Positions 36,139-48,100 of a DNA stretch of 64,000 bases are shown in pieces. The translations under genes were made by a program, and so were the position numbers. The DNA is from Magnolia sinica (Eukaryota > Streptophyta > Magnoliopsida > Magnoliales > Magnoliaceae): positions 310,001 to 374,000 of the forward strand of contig NC_080579.1 of the NCBI RefSeq assembly GCF_029962835.1. The letters run 5' to 3'. The first letter of the stretch is position 1. The number at the start of each line of letters is the position of its first letter. A model generated the notes under the pieces. The model saw only the letters and a list, made by a program, of their open reading frames with translations. It was not told the DNA's origin and did not search any database.

Positions 36139-39100
36139 GTAAAACCCTAATCCCCTCTCTTTCCTTTCAACCCTAACCCCTTCTTTCATTTCCTTCCCCC
36201 ATTTAATCACTACCGGCGAATCCAATCTCAATATTTTATTAGTTCAATTCAGATCAAAGGGGAATGATCACGTACCTTTCGTTATGATCGAGCCTCTTTG
36301 CTGCCCACCTTTATCTCTGCGTTGAATCCAAACAAACAGTGCATTGGATTGATTAGACAATCTCGATATCTTATTCCTTTATCTCTGCGTCGAATCCAAA
36401 CAAACAGTGCTTTGGATTGATTACACTATCTCAATACCTTATTCCTTTATCTCTGCGTCGAATCCTAACAAACAGTGCATTGGATTGATTAGACAGTCTC
36501 AATATCTTATTTATAGACATTGCTTTGCTGAATTTGGACCATTATTGTCAAAAAGTAACTTATTTTGTGGTATCCAAACAGGACCTAAGAAACCTTTTTT
36601 TTTTTTTAAAACATGCGCACACTCACACTCACACTCACACCCACACCCACTCGCACCAACACACACCACAATGGGTTCTCGAACCCATGACCTCTGTGTT
36701 GAAACTCTTTGATTTTTCTTATCATTGAGTGTTTGTTGCTTTTTTACTTTTCGGCCTTTTTAAAAAAGGTTATTTCTATGTAAATGAGATTATCCTGACT
36801 ATATCGTTAGGAAACCCCTGTAATTTGAAAAACCTTCAAAAATATTAATGTGTTAGAAAAGTTGAGAAGTATCAAAAAAATAAGATCCCTTTGTGAAGGG
36901 AGAAGGAGAGTGAAGTGCCCATCTTAAACCCTACTAACTCTTAAAGATCGAAATGGGTTTCCTCTAATCCATTTTTATTATCACTAAAATAATAATACTA
37001 GTCTCGCCCTATATATTTTGGGTTGGTTTTACCAATCTTACTTTGCCAATCATTCTTATCCAAGGCCCTTAGTGAATGAACAAGCTTCCACATCCCTCAT
37101 CACCATCTCCATCAAGCCCTTACATGTATTTCCTTGTTCTCCTTTCAAGCCCCTCAAGGCTACAACACAAACCAAAGTTTACCCAAACTTTAAAATAATA
37201 ATAATAATAATAATAATAAATCCCTCCGTACTGCAATTGTCTCTAATATGGCTGCAAGATCAATTGACAAAAGGGCCAACGTTCCCAGGCATTGTGGCAG
37301 GGAAAAGAAGGCTCTGGAGTTTGGAAGAACGTGCACATGAGTGGGGAGTATTCAAAAGAGAATTTGAATGATCCTAAAATAAGAACTGGATTCAGTGTAA
37401 TGATGTGTGATAAGTTTGGGTTTTGGACAAATTCCAAAGGTTTATAGGGGAGGAAAAAGAAGGATTCTTTCATCAAGGATTGTTATGAAATTGGCTTGTG
37501 AACGTGTTTGGATTATCATTTCGAAGAAATTTAAAGGACGAAGAGTTGGGGAATGGTGAGAATGTTATGTGATGTCCATTCATTCCTTGCAAAGGGAGGA
37601 TAGGAAGCTTTCGGAAATGGAATTTGGGCGGTTATTTTTGTTCTAGATCCTTCTTTTTTCTCTTGATTGAGGATGTTGGTCCTCCTTTTGCCTTGGGGTG
37701 GAGTGCTCTAGTTCCCCTTTAGGTGCATAGTCCTAACTACTTGATGCTCCCGCTTCTACTCGAAATTGCACTTTGGACTTGTGCTCCTGCCCCCTTGCTA
37801 TTTTTACTTGCAAACATTTTGAGACAGGTGCTCCTTGCTCTTGCACACGATTTTTTGAGTGTGTTTTTTTGTTTCATAGTTCCTACAATTATATGTTCCC
37901 ACAATGGTTGAAGCTTTTGCATGGATTCAATTGGATGAGGGGAATTGATACGTATGATTTCATGCAGGTGCTGTCTATGGGACTTATGAGGCTATCAGGT
38001 ACAAGGTGCAGTTGCTAAACCTTGTGTTCTTTGTACTAAATTTTATCGGAAAATCATTTGGATTATTTTGGGTGATACCCAACTCCAATCAGCACTGTTT
38101 CTATTTTTCTTGCTATGTTTTATAACTAATTTGATTTTGCAATTGAGGGTCATAGTAAGCTAATTAACTTTATTTTGAGTTGGTGATCATACTTTGAGCA
38201 ATGCACGCTGATAACTCACAATATGCTAGTTGAAATTTGTCACTAACAAAAACTGATACCAAATATCTAACTGTAACACACTACGATCCTACCCATTGCT
38301 TTCAATATTTATATACTTTTCCATGATAGTGCCAGCCCTATCCCAAGTAAAGGTTAAGGGTTTATGTTAAGTCACTGAACTTTTGCCAAGCAGTCATGAT
38401 TCATGAAGTTGACCACAAATAGCTAGGACAAGACTATGGCAATCATGATACTTTTTTCTTAATGATAATAAATGATAATAGTAAGATCAATTTGGATTTA
38501 TTTGGGTGATACGCAACTCCAATAAGCACTGTTTCTATTTTTCTTGCTATGTTTTATAAATAATTTGATTTTGCAATTGAGGGTCATAGCGAGCTAATTA
38601 ACTTTATTTTGAGATGGTGATCAGACTTTGAGCGATGCACACTGATAACTCACAGTATCCTAGTTGACATTTGTCACAAACAAAAACTGGTACCAAATAT
38701 CTAACTATAATACGCTAGGATCCTAGCCATTGCTTTCAATATTTATATACTTCTCCTTGATAGCACCAGCACCAGCCCGAGTAAAGGTGATGGGTTTATG
38801 TTAGGTCACCGAACTTTTGCCAAGCAGTCATGATTCATGAAGTTGGACACAAATAGCTAGGACAAGACTATGGCAATCATGATACTTTTTCTTAATGATA
38901 ATAAATGATAATAGTAAGATCAATTTAAGTGGTTCCTTATGTGTGCCATGTTGGATCATGCCTTGTGCATATATGATCACATAAACATACAAGTAAAGTG
39001 ATTTCAATATGCTTGACCTAAATATAAAGAATTTTTCATGATTGTTCTACCCTGGACTTGCTGCTCAAAACCAACTATTGCTGATAACCAATGACCAATG

Positions 39101-42100
39101 ACAAGCATTAGAGAACTATGAATGGACAAGTTGCCGCCATTGAGAGATAAGCCTCGGGATTGACATCTAATGACTTGTGGTATACATCCAATGCAACTAG
39201 AATCGAATAATGGGTGATTGATGATCGAAACATAGATTAAACAGGATGTTGAGGAAGAGTAAGGAGGCTAGCAATAGTTAATGAGGCAAAGCAGAAGGGG
39301 AAGGGGCCCTGCCCTAGAAAACTTCTTGAATTTGATTTCATATTGAATGGGTGACTCACAACTGGCAATAGACAATTGACAAGGCTGTCAAGACTGACAC
39401 TATTTGACAAATAATACACCTACAACACAGTTAAATTCAATCATGAGTGATTGACAATCAAAGTACAAAGCTTAAATTAGGATGTCAAGGCAAGGAGACA
39501 GTGGAAGGGCCTAACCTAGAAGGCTTGGAGAAGTGACTTCATTGTTCATCTGAAACCTCTTTGATATTGAGATGAAAAAAACCAACAAAGTAATCTTCCA
39601 CCATCATGTGTCTTGTCCCATAGGGTTGAGAGCGAACTTTCCAATGCAGCAAGCCAAAGCAGAAAGTTCCATCATCTCTTCAACCCTCAAATCCCTAAGA
39701 AAGTGATGGGATCAGACCAGCCCACTTCCCATCAAGCTAAAGAATTGACAGATCATAGCTCCATTGGTATAAGGAGCGTGGTGTACTGTAAAGGCCATTA
39801 TGTCAAGGTAATGGTGGCAACTGTTACATATTACGGGGTCGTAACGATCGTAACATCCGTTATGGGAAAAATGACCAATAACCATCGTTAACGGCCCATT
39901 ACGCCCCCTGTAAAGGCCGTAATAGCCCCACAATAGTTTGTTACAGGGTAAATGCAAGTTTTTCATATATTTTTTTTAAAACATTACAAGGCAGAAGTAG
40001 GTTTTTTGGGATTTTTTCTTTCAATGAAAAAAGGGACCGTAACAGCCGTTACAAGGGTTGTAACAGTCATTACGACCTGTATCATAAAGGTAACAGTGGT
40101 AGCCGTTATGGCTACTGTTGCCATTACGAAATACCTTGATGAGGAGCTTCTCAATAAGATTGATTGGCCAAGTAGGCATTTGAACAGAGACATGAAATAT
40201 ATAAGGAGATTGTAGAGATATTTTGCTTTTCCAAGCTAAAAGCTTATGTTCCACCCATTCCACTATTGAATCCCATAGGGTGGTGTTCAAGGTATTTCGT
40301 AACAATAACGGTGGCCATAATAGCCACCACCGTTAGCTTTATGATACAACCCTTGTAATGGTCGTTACGACTTCTTTTTTCTTTTATTGAAAAAAAAAAA
40401 TCTGAAAAACCTGTACCAGCCTTGTGATGGACCGTTACGGCCATTTCGACCTCGTAACGTATGACGGTTGCCACCGTTACCTTTATACAACGGCCTTTAC
40501 GGTCCTGTAACGACCGTTATTGCACACCATGGGGATGTTCAGATGAGCACTAAGTTCATGAAATTTTTCATTTTTTTAATTGCCAAGTCATGAATTAGGT
40601 AGTTATTGTGTTTGGTAAGCCGCAATTGCAATTTGCGGAATGTACTAATTCCCCAATTAACAGAAGGGGCATAAATCATGAAGTTGTCAATTAAAAAGTA
40701 AAACTTCAATTTTATGAATTCATGAAAATAGGAAGTCATGTGTTGACAATGGTAAAGCTATGCAATCACCCTAATATTGGAAAAATGTCAAAAAAAAAAT
40801 TCTAGACATTGATGAGTGGCAATGCTCATACAACTAAAGTGATTTTTGACCAGGATGAACAATAAAAAATTCACATCATAAAAGGTCCAAATCAATTCCC
40901 TTTCCAATATAGTTAAATGGATAGTCAAGTTTTGAAACCATTGCTCGAATGGTTTACATCTGGTTAAAATAACTTTGAGAGGGATATGCAATTAAATGTA
41001 GGCATCGCATGATGATCAGTGATAAGAAATTTTTATGCTATAATATATATGGTTCACCAATTCCGTAATTATCGAATAGTTTGGATCATCATATCAAAGT
41101 GGTTCTCTAGGGGGGCTCAAATAAGTTTCACTTGCTAAGTTGGGAGGGGGTTTGTAAATGGTATGATTGGGAGCGATGAATGGGGCATTGTTGGGTAAGT
41201 GGCTTTGGCATTTTGGGATGGAAGAAGTTGCTTTTTGGAGGAACATTGTATCTAGCAAGTATGGGTGTAGCGAAGTTTAGATGGTGCATTAAGGATTCTT
41301 CATTGTATAGGGCCTCGACAAATTGGAAAGGCTTTATTTATGTAAAATCCTATTTTAGTAAAGGGTTGGATATATGCCTAGTTATGGGGAGAATATCTGA
41401 TTTTGTGAAGACATGTGGGTTGGGTAGGAATCCTTGCAATTGTTATTTTCAACAATTGCTTGTCTATCTGTGGATAGAAATGTCTTGATCATGGTGTGTC
41501 GTAAAGGCCGTTGCATAAGGGTAACAGTGGTAACCATTACATGTTACGAGGTCGTAAAGGCTGTAACGGCTATTACGGAAAAAATGACCTATAAAGGCTA
41601 TTACAGACCCGGAATGGCCCATGATGCCCCCCATAAAGGTTGTAACTAGAGGTGTACATGAGTCGAGTTAGTTCATTAGCTCGCTCGAATCGAAACTGTG
41701 TTCGAGCCGAGTCAAGCCAGTTTTATTGAGCTTGAAACTTTTCGAGTCGAGTCCGAGCTGGACCTAGCTTGACTCAACTTGGTTCGGCTCGGATTGATTT
41801 TTAAGTAAGTATATATAAAAAAACTTGGACGCCCAAAATAGGTTTTTTTTAAAAAAAAAAACCTAACCCCCAGCGCCCTCTCGTCTTGGCCGTTCGCCCA
41901 ACCCTAAAAACCCTAACCCTCGAACTTGACTCTCTTCAACGCCCGACCAGCGACCAGTACAACTCTCCTCTCCTCTCTTTCTCACCGTTCTCCAACACCC
42001 TACAATAATGTTGCTCACCAAGTGTTTGATGAAATGACTCAACGAAGTGTGGCTGGTGGTAAGGAAGGTATGTATATGAAACAAATACCATTTTTTTCTT

Positions 42101-45100
42101 GATATTTATATTGCTTAGAAGATGTTTGATGAAATACATGTAAAACCACTACTGTTGTTTTACATACAGTGAGATTTCAAAGTTGCAGTCTATGTGTTTG
42201 TGAAAATGTTGCACATGCGAACTTAGCTCGGTCTTGGCTCGAACTGGTCCAAGCTGCTGACCGAACCAAGCCGAGCCCAGCCTCGAGGACCGAGCTGAGT
42301 TGAGTTCGAGCTGGGGTCAGAAAGTGGCTGAGCCGAGTCGAGACGTGTCCAGCTCGACTTGATTCGACTTGTGTACACCTCTAGTTGTAACACCTCATAA
42401 CGGTCTATTATGGGGCAGATATGTTTTTTTATTTTTTATTTAACAAAGACCGTAACGGCTTTTACGGCCCCCATAATGGCCATTACACTATGTATCGTAA
42501 AGGTAATAGTGGTGGCCGTTATGGCCACCGTTACTATTACGGAATACCTTGGTCTCGATAGCGTGTTGTTTTTTGGGAGTTGGTGATTCCAAGATGTGCC
42601 CAACAATGAATAGGGCATTGTTGGGTAAGTGGCTTTAGCATTTTGGGATGTAGGAATGTGCTTTTTGGAGGAACATGGTATCTAGCAAGTATGGGTGTAG
42701 TGAAGGTGGGATGGTGCATTAAGGATTCTTCATCATATAGGGCCTCGAAAATTTGGAAAGGCTTTATTTCTGTAAAATCCTATTTTAGTAAAGGGGCAGG
42801 GTATCTACCTAGTGATGGGGAGAATATTAGATTTTGTAAAGATGTGTAGGTTAGGGAGGAATCCTTGCAATCACTATTTTTTTAGAATTGCTCGTCTTTT
42901 TGTGGATAGAAATGACCCACCGTTCCATACTCCCATAGTCAATATGTCGTCGAGGAATTAGTCTCGATGGTTAATCTCATTAACGATTGTTGCCCGGTCA
43001 TTGGGGAAAAAGATTCGATGGTTTGGTGTAGTGGTAAATATGGATGCTTCTCTGTGCGTTCTTTCTTTATCCTGTTGTAAAGCCACAGAACGGATGTGGA
43101 GATCAAAACTACCAAGTATTTTTGGTCTTATGGTGCTCCGCTGAAAGTTGCAACTTTCGCTTGGCTTATTGGAAGGGAAAGGGTGTTTACTGTAGATAAT
43201 CTTCCAGAAATGGGGATGGTGCTCCCAAATGTTTGTTAGATGTGCATGGCTAATCTGGAGTCCTTGGGCCTCTCCACGCTCTATTGGCGTTGGGACGGGA
43301 TGGAGCGTGGAAAAGATATGAAAGTTATTTTGCAATTGTGCTTATTGATGGGTCTTTGGGAAGAAAGAAATTGGAGATGATTTAGGAATTGGAGTCACTC
43401 CTTGGGGTGGGTGACGATGTGAGCAAGGGGCTTAGTTATTGATTAGGTCTTGTGCTCTCCCCCTCGACCCCCTGTTGTATATGTGACACATGATTTAAAT
43501 CTAATAATTTGTCCTGGAAAAAGGGAAATATTTAATTAATAGTTCATAAATTATGAGGTTTTGCACTTTTTTTTTCCTTCTAAGGAAGATACTAATCGCA
43601 GCAAGAATGGAATTTCCATACTAACTGCAAAACCCTCTGGTACCATTTGAGAATTTTGCGCCTTTTGGCGCTTTCTATTTATAAAATTTTGCCCTTATCT
43701 TAAAAAAAAGGACCACCCACATCCATTGATCAAATGATTAGAGGTGTACACAAGTCGAGCTGGGCACGGCTCGACTCGGCTCGGCCACTTGCTGACCCCA
43801 GCTCGAACACGACTCGGCTTGGTTAGCAACTTGGGCCAGTTCGAGCCGAGTTCGAGCCAAGTTCGCCTATGCAGCATTTTCACAAACACATGGACTGCAC
43901 CTTCAAAATCTCACTGTATGTAAAACAACATCAGTGGATTTACAGGTCTTTCATCAAACACCTTCTAAGCAACATAAAAATCAAGAAAAAAAGGTTATTT
44001 GTTTCATATACATACCTTCCTTACCACTAGCCACACTTCGTTGAGTCATTTCATCAAACACTTGGTGAGCAACATTATTGTTGGGCGCTGAAGAACGGCA
44101 AGAAATAGAGGAGAGGAGAGTGGTACAGGTCACCGTTTGGGCGCTAAAGAGAGTCGAGTTCGAGCTGGGGTTAGGGTTTTTAGGGTTGGGCGAACGGCCA
44201 AGACGAGAGGGCGCGGGGGGTTAGGGTTTTTTATAAAAAAAAAAACCTATTTTGGACGTCTAATTTTTTTATATATATTTACTCAAAAATTGATCCGAGT
44301 CAAGTCAAGTCGAGCTACGTCCAGCTCGGACTCGATTCAAAAAGTTTCGAGCTCAATACAAGTGGCTCAAACACGGTTTCGATTTGAGGCGAGTCGAGCT
44401 TTTCCGAGTCGATCCGAGCGAGCTAACTCAACTCGTGTACACCTCTACAGATGATTAATATCACTATATCAAAGTGATTTTTGGAGGGATAGGCAAAAAG
44501 TGGGACCCACATCATGGATGGTTTGATCAAATGACCGGACCTTTTCTATTATATGAATATGGACCCATGCATTTCCTAGCCATTGATTTGATGATTAGAA
44601 CCATCTTATCAAAGTGACTTTTAAGAGGAATGAGCAATCAATCGTTGGTCCCACAAGATGGCTAGTCGAGGTCAATGATTGGAACTTCTCAATTATAACC
44701 AATATGGACAGTCCATTTTCCTAGTTGTTAATTGGAGAATTAGGATAATCCAAACAAAGTGCCTGTTAAGAGGAATGAAAAATCAAAGGTGGGGCCCTCA
44801 TGATGGGCCGTCCAAGTCAGTGATCAAAACTTCTGGGTTATAATCAGCATGGATCATCTATTTTCTTAACCATTGATCAGATGGACCATTTGATCAATTT
44901 GATTTTTTGGGAGGGAATGATATTAAAAGTTGAGTTACATGTGATGGGTGGTCCAAATCTCTAGTCAGACATTTTCCTGTACAGATAGTTAAGATCATTA
45001 CATCAAAGTGATTTTTGGTAGGTCTCAATAATGAAAGGTGGATCTCACATGAAGGACATCTCAGATAACTAATAGGACCTCTTCTAGATGATAAGTATCA

Positions 45101-48100
45101 TCCATCTCCTATACATTAATTGGATGATTAGGATCATAAATCAGAGTGGTTTTTTGGAGGGATGGCCAATTAGGTGGGACCCACATCATGGGAAATCCAA
45201 ATCAATCATGAGATATTTTCTAGGAATTAATGAGAGCAGTCCATTTTTATAGCCATTGCTCGGTTGGCTTGGATCATTAGATCGAGTGACTCTTGAGGGG
45301 TGCGGGCAAGCAAAAGTGGGTCCACATGGACTGTCAATATCAATTATCTAACCCTATTATATCAATGTGGATCATCCATTTTCTGAGCCATTGAATCAGA
45401 TGTTTGGATTATCCAATCAGAATCGCCTTTGAAAGAGATGTGCAATTGAAGGTGGGACACATGATGGACAACTCAGATCCATGACTGGACCATGAATTTT
45501 GATGACCATTGCTTAGGTGGTTTGGATCATCCAATCTCGTGTTTCAAAAGAACTTGACCTCTCTCCTAAAATATGAATATAATAAGGCCAAGTTTGGAAA
45601 TTATGGATTCCATGCCAAATGGAGGGAAAGGTAAAGGGTTTTCCTTTCATGTGACGATTGTGTTGTTTGGATAACCAAGAAACGAGTGGGTTCCGCCACA
45701 TAATCATTACACTTCTCCATAAATAGGGATTCTTGGCATAGAAATCTAGGCGAGCATTGTGAGAGGAACATGAGATTTACACTTGTTCCTAGACGAACTC
45801 AGAACTGGAATTCATGTTTCAATAGTTTTCATGGAAATCATTGTTGGAGGTACCCACACAAAACAGGAAAATCATGAGTTTAATAAGGGAACCCCCCCCC
45901 CCCCCCCACACACACACACACAAAAAAAAAAACAAAAAAACAAAAAAAACAAAAAAAAGGGAAATCATGAATTTAACAAGGAACCCAAACAACAAATCTG
46001 CTGAGTCAGTAACATCCATTTTCATGAAGATGCCAATTTAATAAACTTCCAAATACATTAATTGACAGATTTTATTTATCCAAGAATCCTAAGGGCCTGT
46101 TTGGATTAATGGAGAACATAGGAAAGGAAATAGTGTTTCTTGGGAAACCTAATTTCCAGGAAACTGTGGGAAAGGAAACATTGTTTCCCTTGTTTGCTTT
46201 TCAATAAAATTTCCCTAGAAATCTAGGATCTATTTTCAAATTTATTGTTTGGCAAAACAAGAAATTTTCTGGGGGGGAAAAAATTTTCTAGGTAGTTGCT
46301 AGCATGTCACAGATTAACATATGTAGCACACATGGTATTCTTGAAAATGTAAGTGGCGCATGTGGCATTCGTGGCATATGTGGGTGGTTGAAGTTGAATT
46401 GTGGCACGTGGTACATGTGAGTTGTTTGTAGTTGTGATGTAGCATGTGGCACAACTCACAAGACGCACATTGGCAGATCCGGCACATGGGCACTGGAAGC
46501 CAGATGACAACACTTGTGCGTAGGGCTGTACACGAACCAAGTTAGCTCAGTTTGCTCGCTCGACTGGACTCAAAAAAGCTCGATTCAACTTGGTTCGAAA
46601 CTGAGTTCAAGCCGAGTCGAGCTAATTTTTTTAGCTCGAAAAAATTTCGAACCAAGTTCGAGCTTGCCCGAGCTCGACTCAACTCGGATCGAACCCAACT
46701 CGAATTGAACTCAGATCGAACCAGTTCGGTGACTCAGTTACTTTGATATTGATGTTGCTGACCGAGCATTTGATGAAATGACTCAACAAAGTGTCGGCTA
46801 GTGGCAAGGAAGGTATGTTTCATCAAACAAGTACCCTTTTTTCTTGATTTTGATGTTGCCTACAAGGTGTTTGATGAAATACCTGTAAAACCGATGTTGG
46901 TGTTTTACATACAGTGAGAATTTGAAGTTGCAGCTCATGTGTTTGTGAAAATGCTACACAAGCAAACTCAGCTCGATCTTGGCTTGAACTCGGCTCAAAC
47001 TAGCCGGAGCTGCTGACCGAACTAAGCCGAGTTGGCCAGTCAGGCTCGAGGACCGAGCCGAGCCGAGTTCGAGTTGAGGTCAGCTAGTGGCCGAGCCGAG
47101 TCGAGTTGTGCCAAGCTCAACTCGGATCGACTCGTGTACACCTCTACTTGTGCACATTGGCACTATTGGCACATGTGGCATATTTAAAGTGATTGAAGAT
47201 AGATGATGGCACATGTGGGGTGCAAGAGAAGAATGGTGGTACATGTGGCACAATAGCACATGTGGGGCACAAGAGAAGATGGATGGTGTCACATGTGGTG
47301 TATTAACACATGTGGGATGCAAGGGAGGATGGATGGTGACATTTGTGGCATAGTGGCACGTGCAAGGCACAACCGAAAATGGACAATGGCTCATTTGGCA
47401 TATTGACACATGTGCCTCATGTGAGGCGGATTGAAGATGGATGGGGTATAAGAGAAGAATGGCAGTACATGTGGCACAATAGCACATGTGGGGCACAAGA
47501 GAAGATGGATGGTGTCACTTGTGGTACATTAACACATGTGGGATGCAAGGGAGGATGGATTAACACATGTGGGATGCAAGGGAGGATGGATGGTGACATA
47601 TGTGGCATAGTGGCACATGCAAGGGACAACCGAAAATGGACAATGGCTCATTTGGCATATTGACACATGTGCCTCATTTGAGGCGGACTGAAGATGGATG
47701 GTTGCACTTTTGAGCTTAACCTTGAGAAATCCATTTTCCTTCCATTGTAGGAAAATGCCTTTCTTAGGGGTGGAGGTGGGAAAATAAATTTGTTTATTTT
47801 CCAACAAATGGAGAAAGGGGGAAACTGTGTTTCCCACAAAGAAAGGCTTGACAAACAATGGGAATTGAGTTTCATTGGAAACAATATTTCTACCCCAAAG
47901 TATTTTGCTGTCTTCCCCAAACACAACAGCAGACTTTGATACGATGGAGGTAACTTCCCAGTGCTACAACCATAAATATCAGCTAAAGCCTTAAATCTTC
48001 AAACCCAAACACAACCCCCCCCCCCCCCCGGCGCGCGCTAAGCCAGACCCCCAATCATCTTACTCTTTAAGAGGTTAACACTCTTTACTAGAAACTACTT

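Larger units (their letters stand above)
36139..37967 (+). other. Intron 1 of the ROMO1-like gene
   Basis: 1829 bp, GT-AG. It begins GTAAAACCCTAATCCCC and is pyrimidine-rich at first, as first introns that boost expression often are. It holds a three-copy 68-bp tandem repeat, a solitary transposon end, a SINE relic and an (ATA)n run near 37193-37218. The remainder (37230-37960) shows no recognised feature. Confidence 0.85.
46091..47935. mobile_element. Candidate TIR element with a minisatellite core
   Basis: TAAGGGCCTGTTTGGATTAATG at the left (TAA possibly the target triplet) faces TTCCCCAAACACAACAGC at the right, and both flanks share GGAAA / TTTCC-rich subterminal wording. PIF/Harbinger-type ends are commonly GGGCCTGTTTGG. 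The interior consists of GCACATGTGGC-rich tandem repeats interrupted by hAT copy C. The right terminus is uncertain; a second possible end lies near 48000-48038 (AACCCAAACACAACCCC, then CGCTAAG). Confidence 0.45.

Noticed and set aside
41876-41925. CCCTAA-like words suggesting an interstitial telomere
   Set aside because: Only a few irregular CCCTAA/CCCTAACCC words inside an hAT copy, repeated in its sister copy; not a telomere array.
42958-43335. 125-codon minus-strand frame
   Set aside because: Antisense shadow of the LINE zinc-binding domain that reads clearly on the plus strand.
47080-47924. Long minus-strand frames with CHMYHHS-type repeats
   Set aside because: Translations of the GCACATGTGG tandem array; Cys/His spacing looks zinc-finger-like but follows the DNA repeat.
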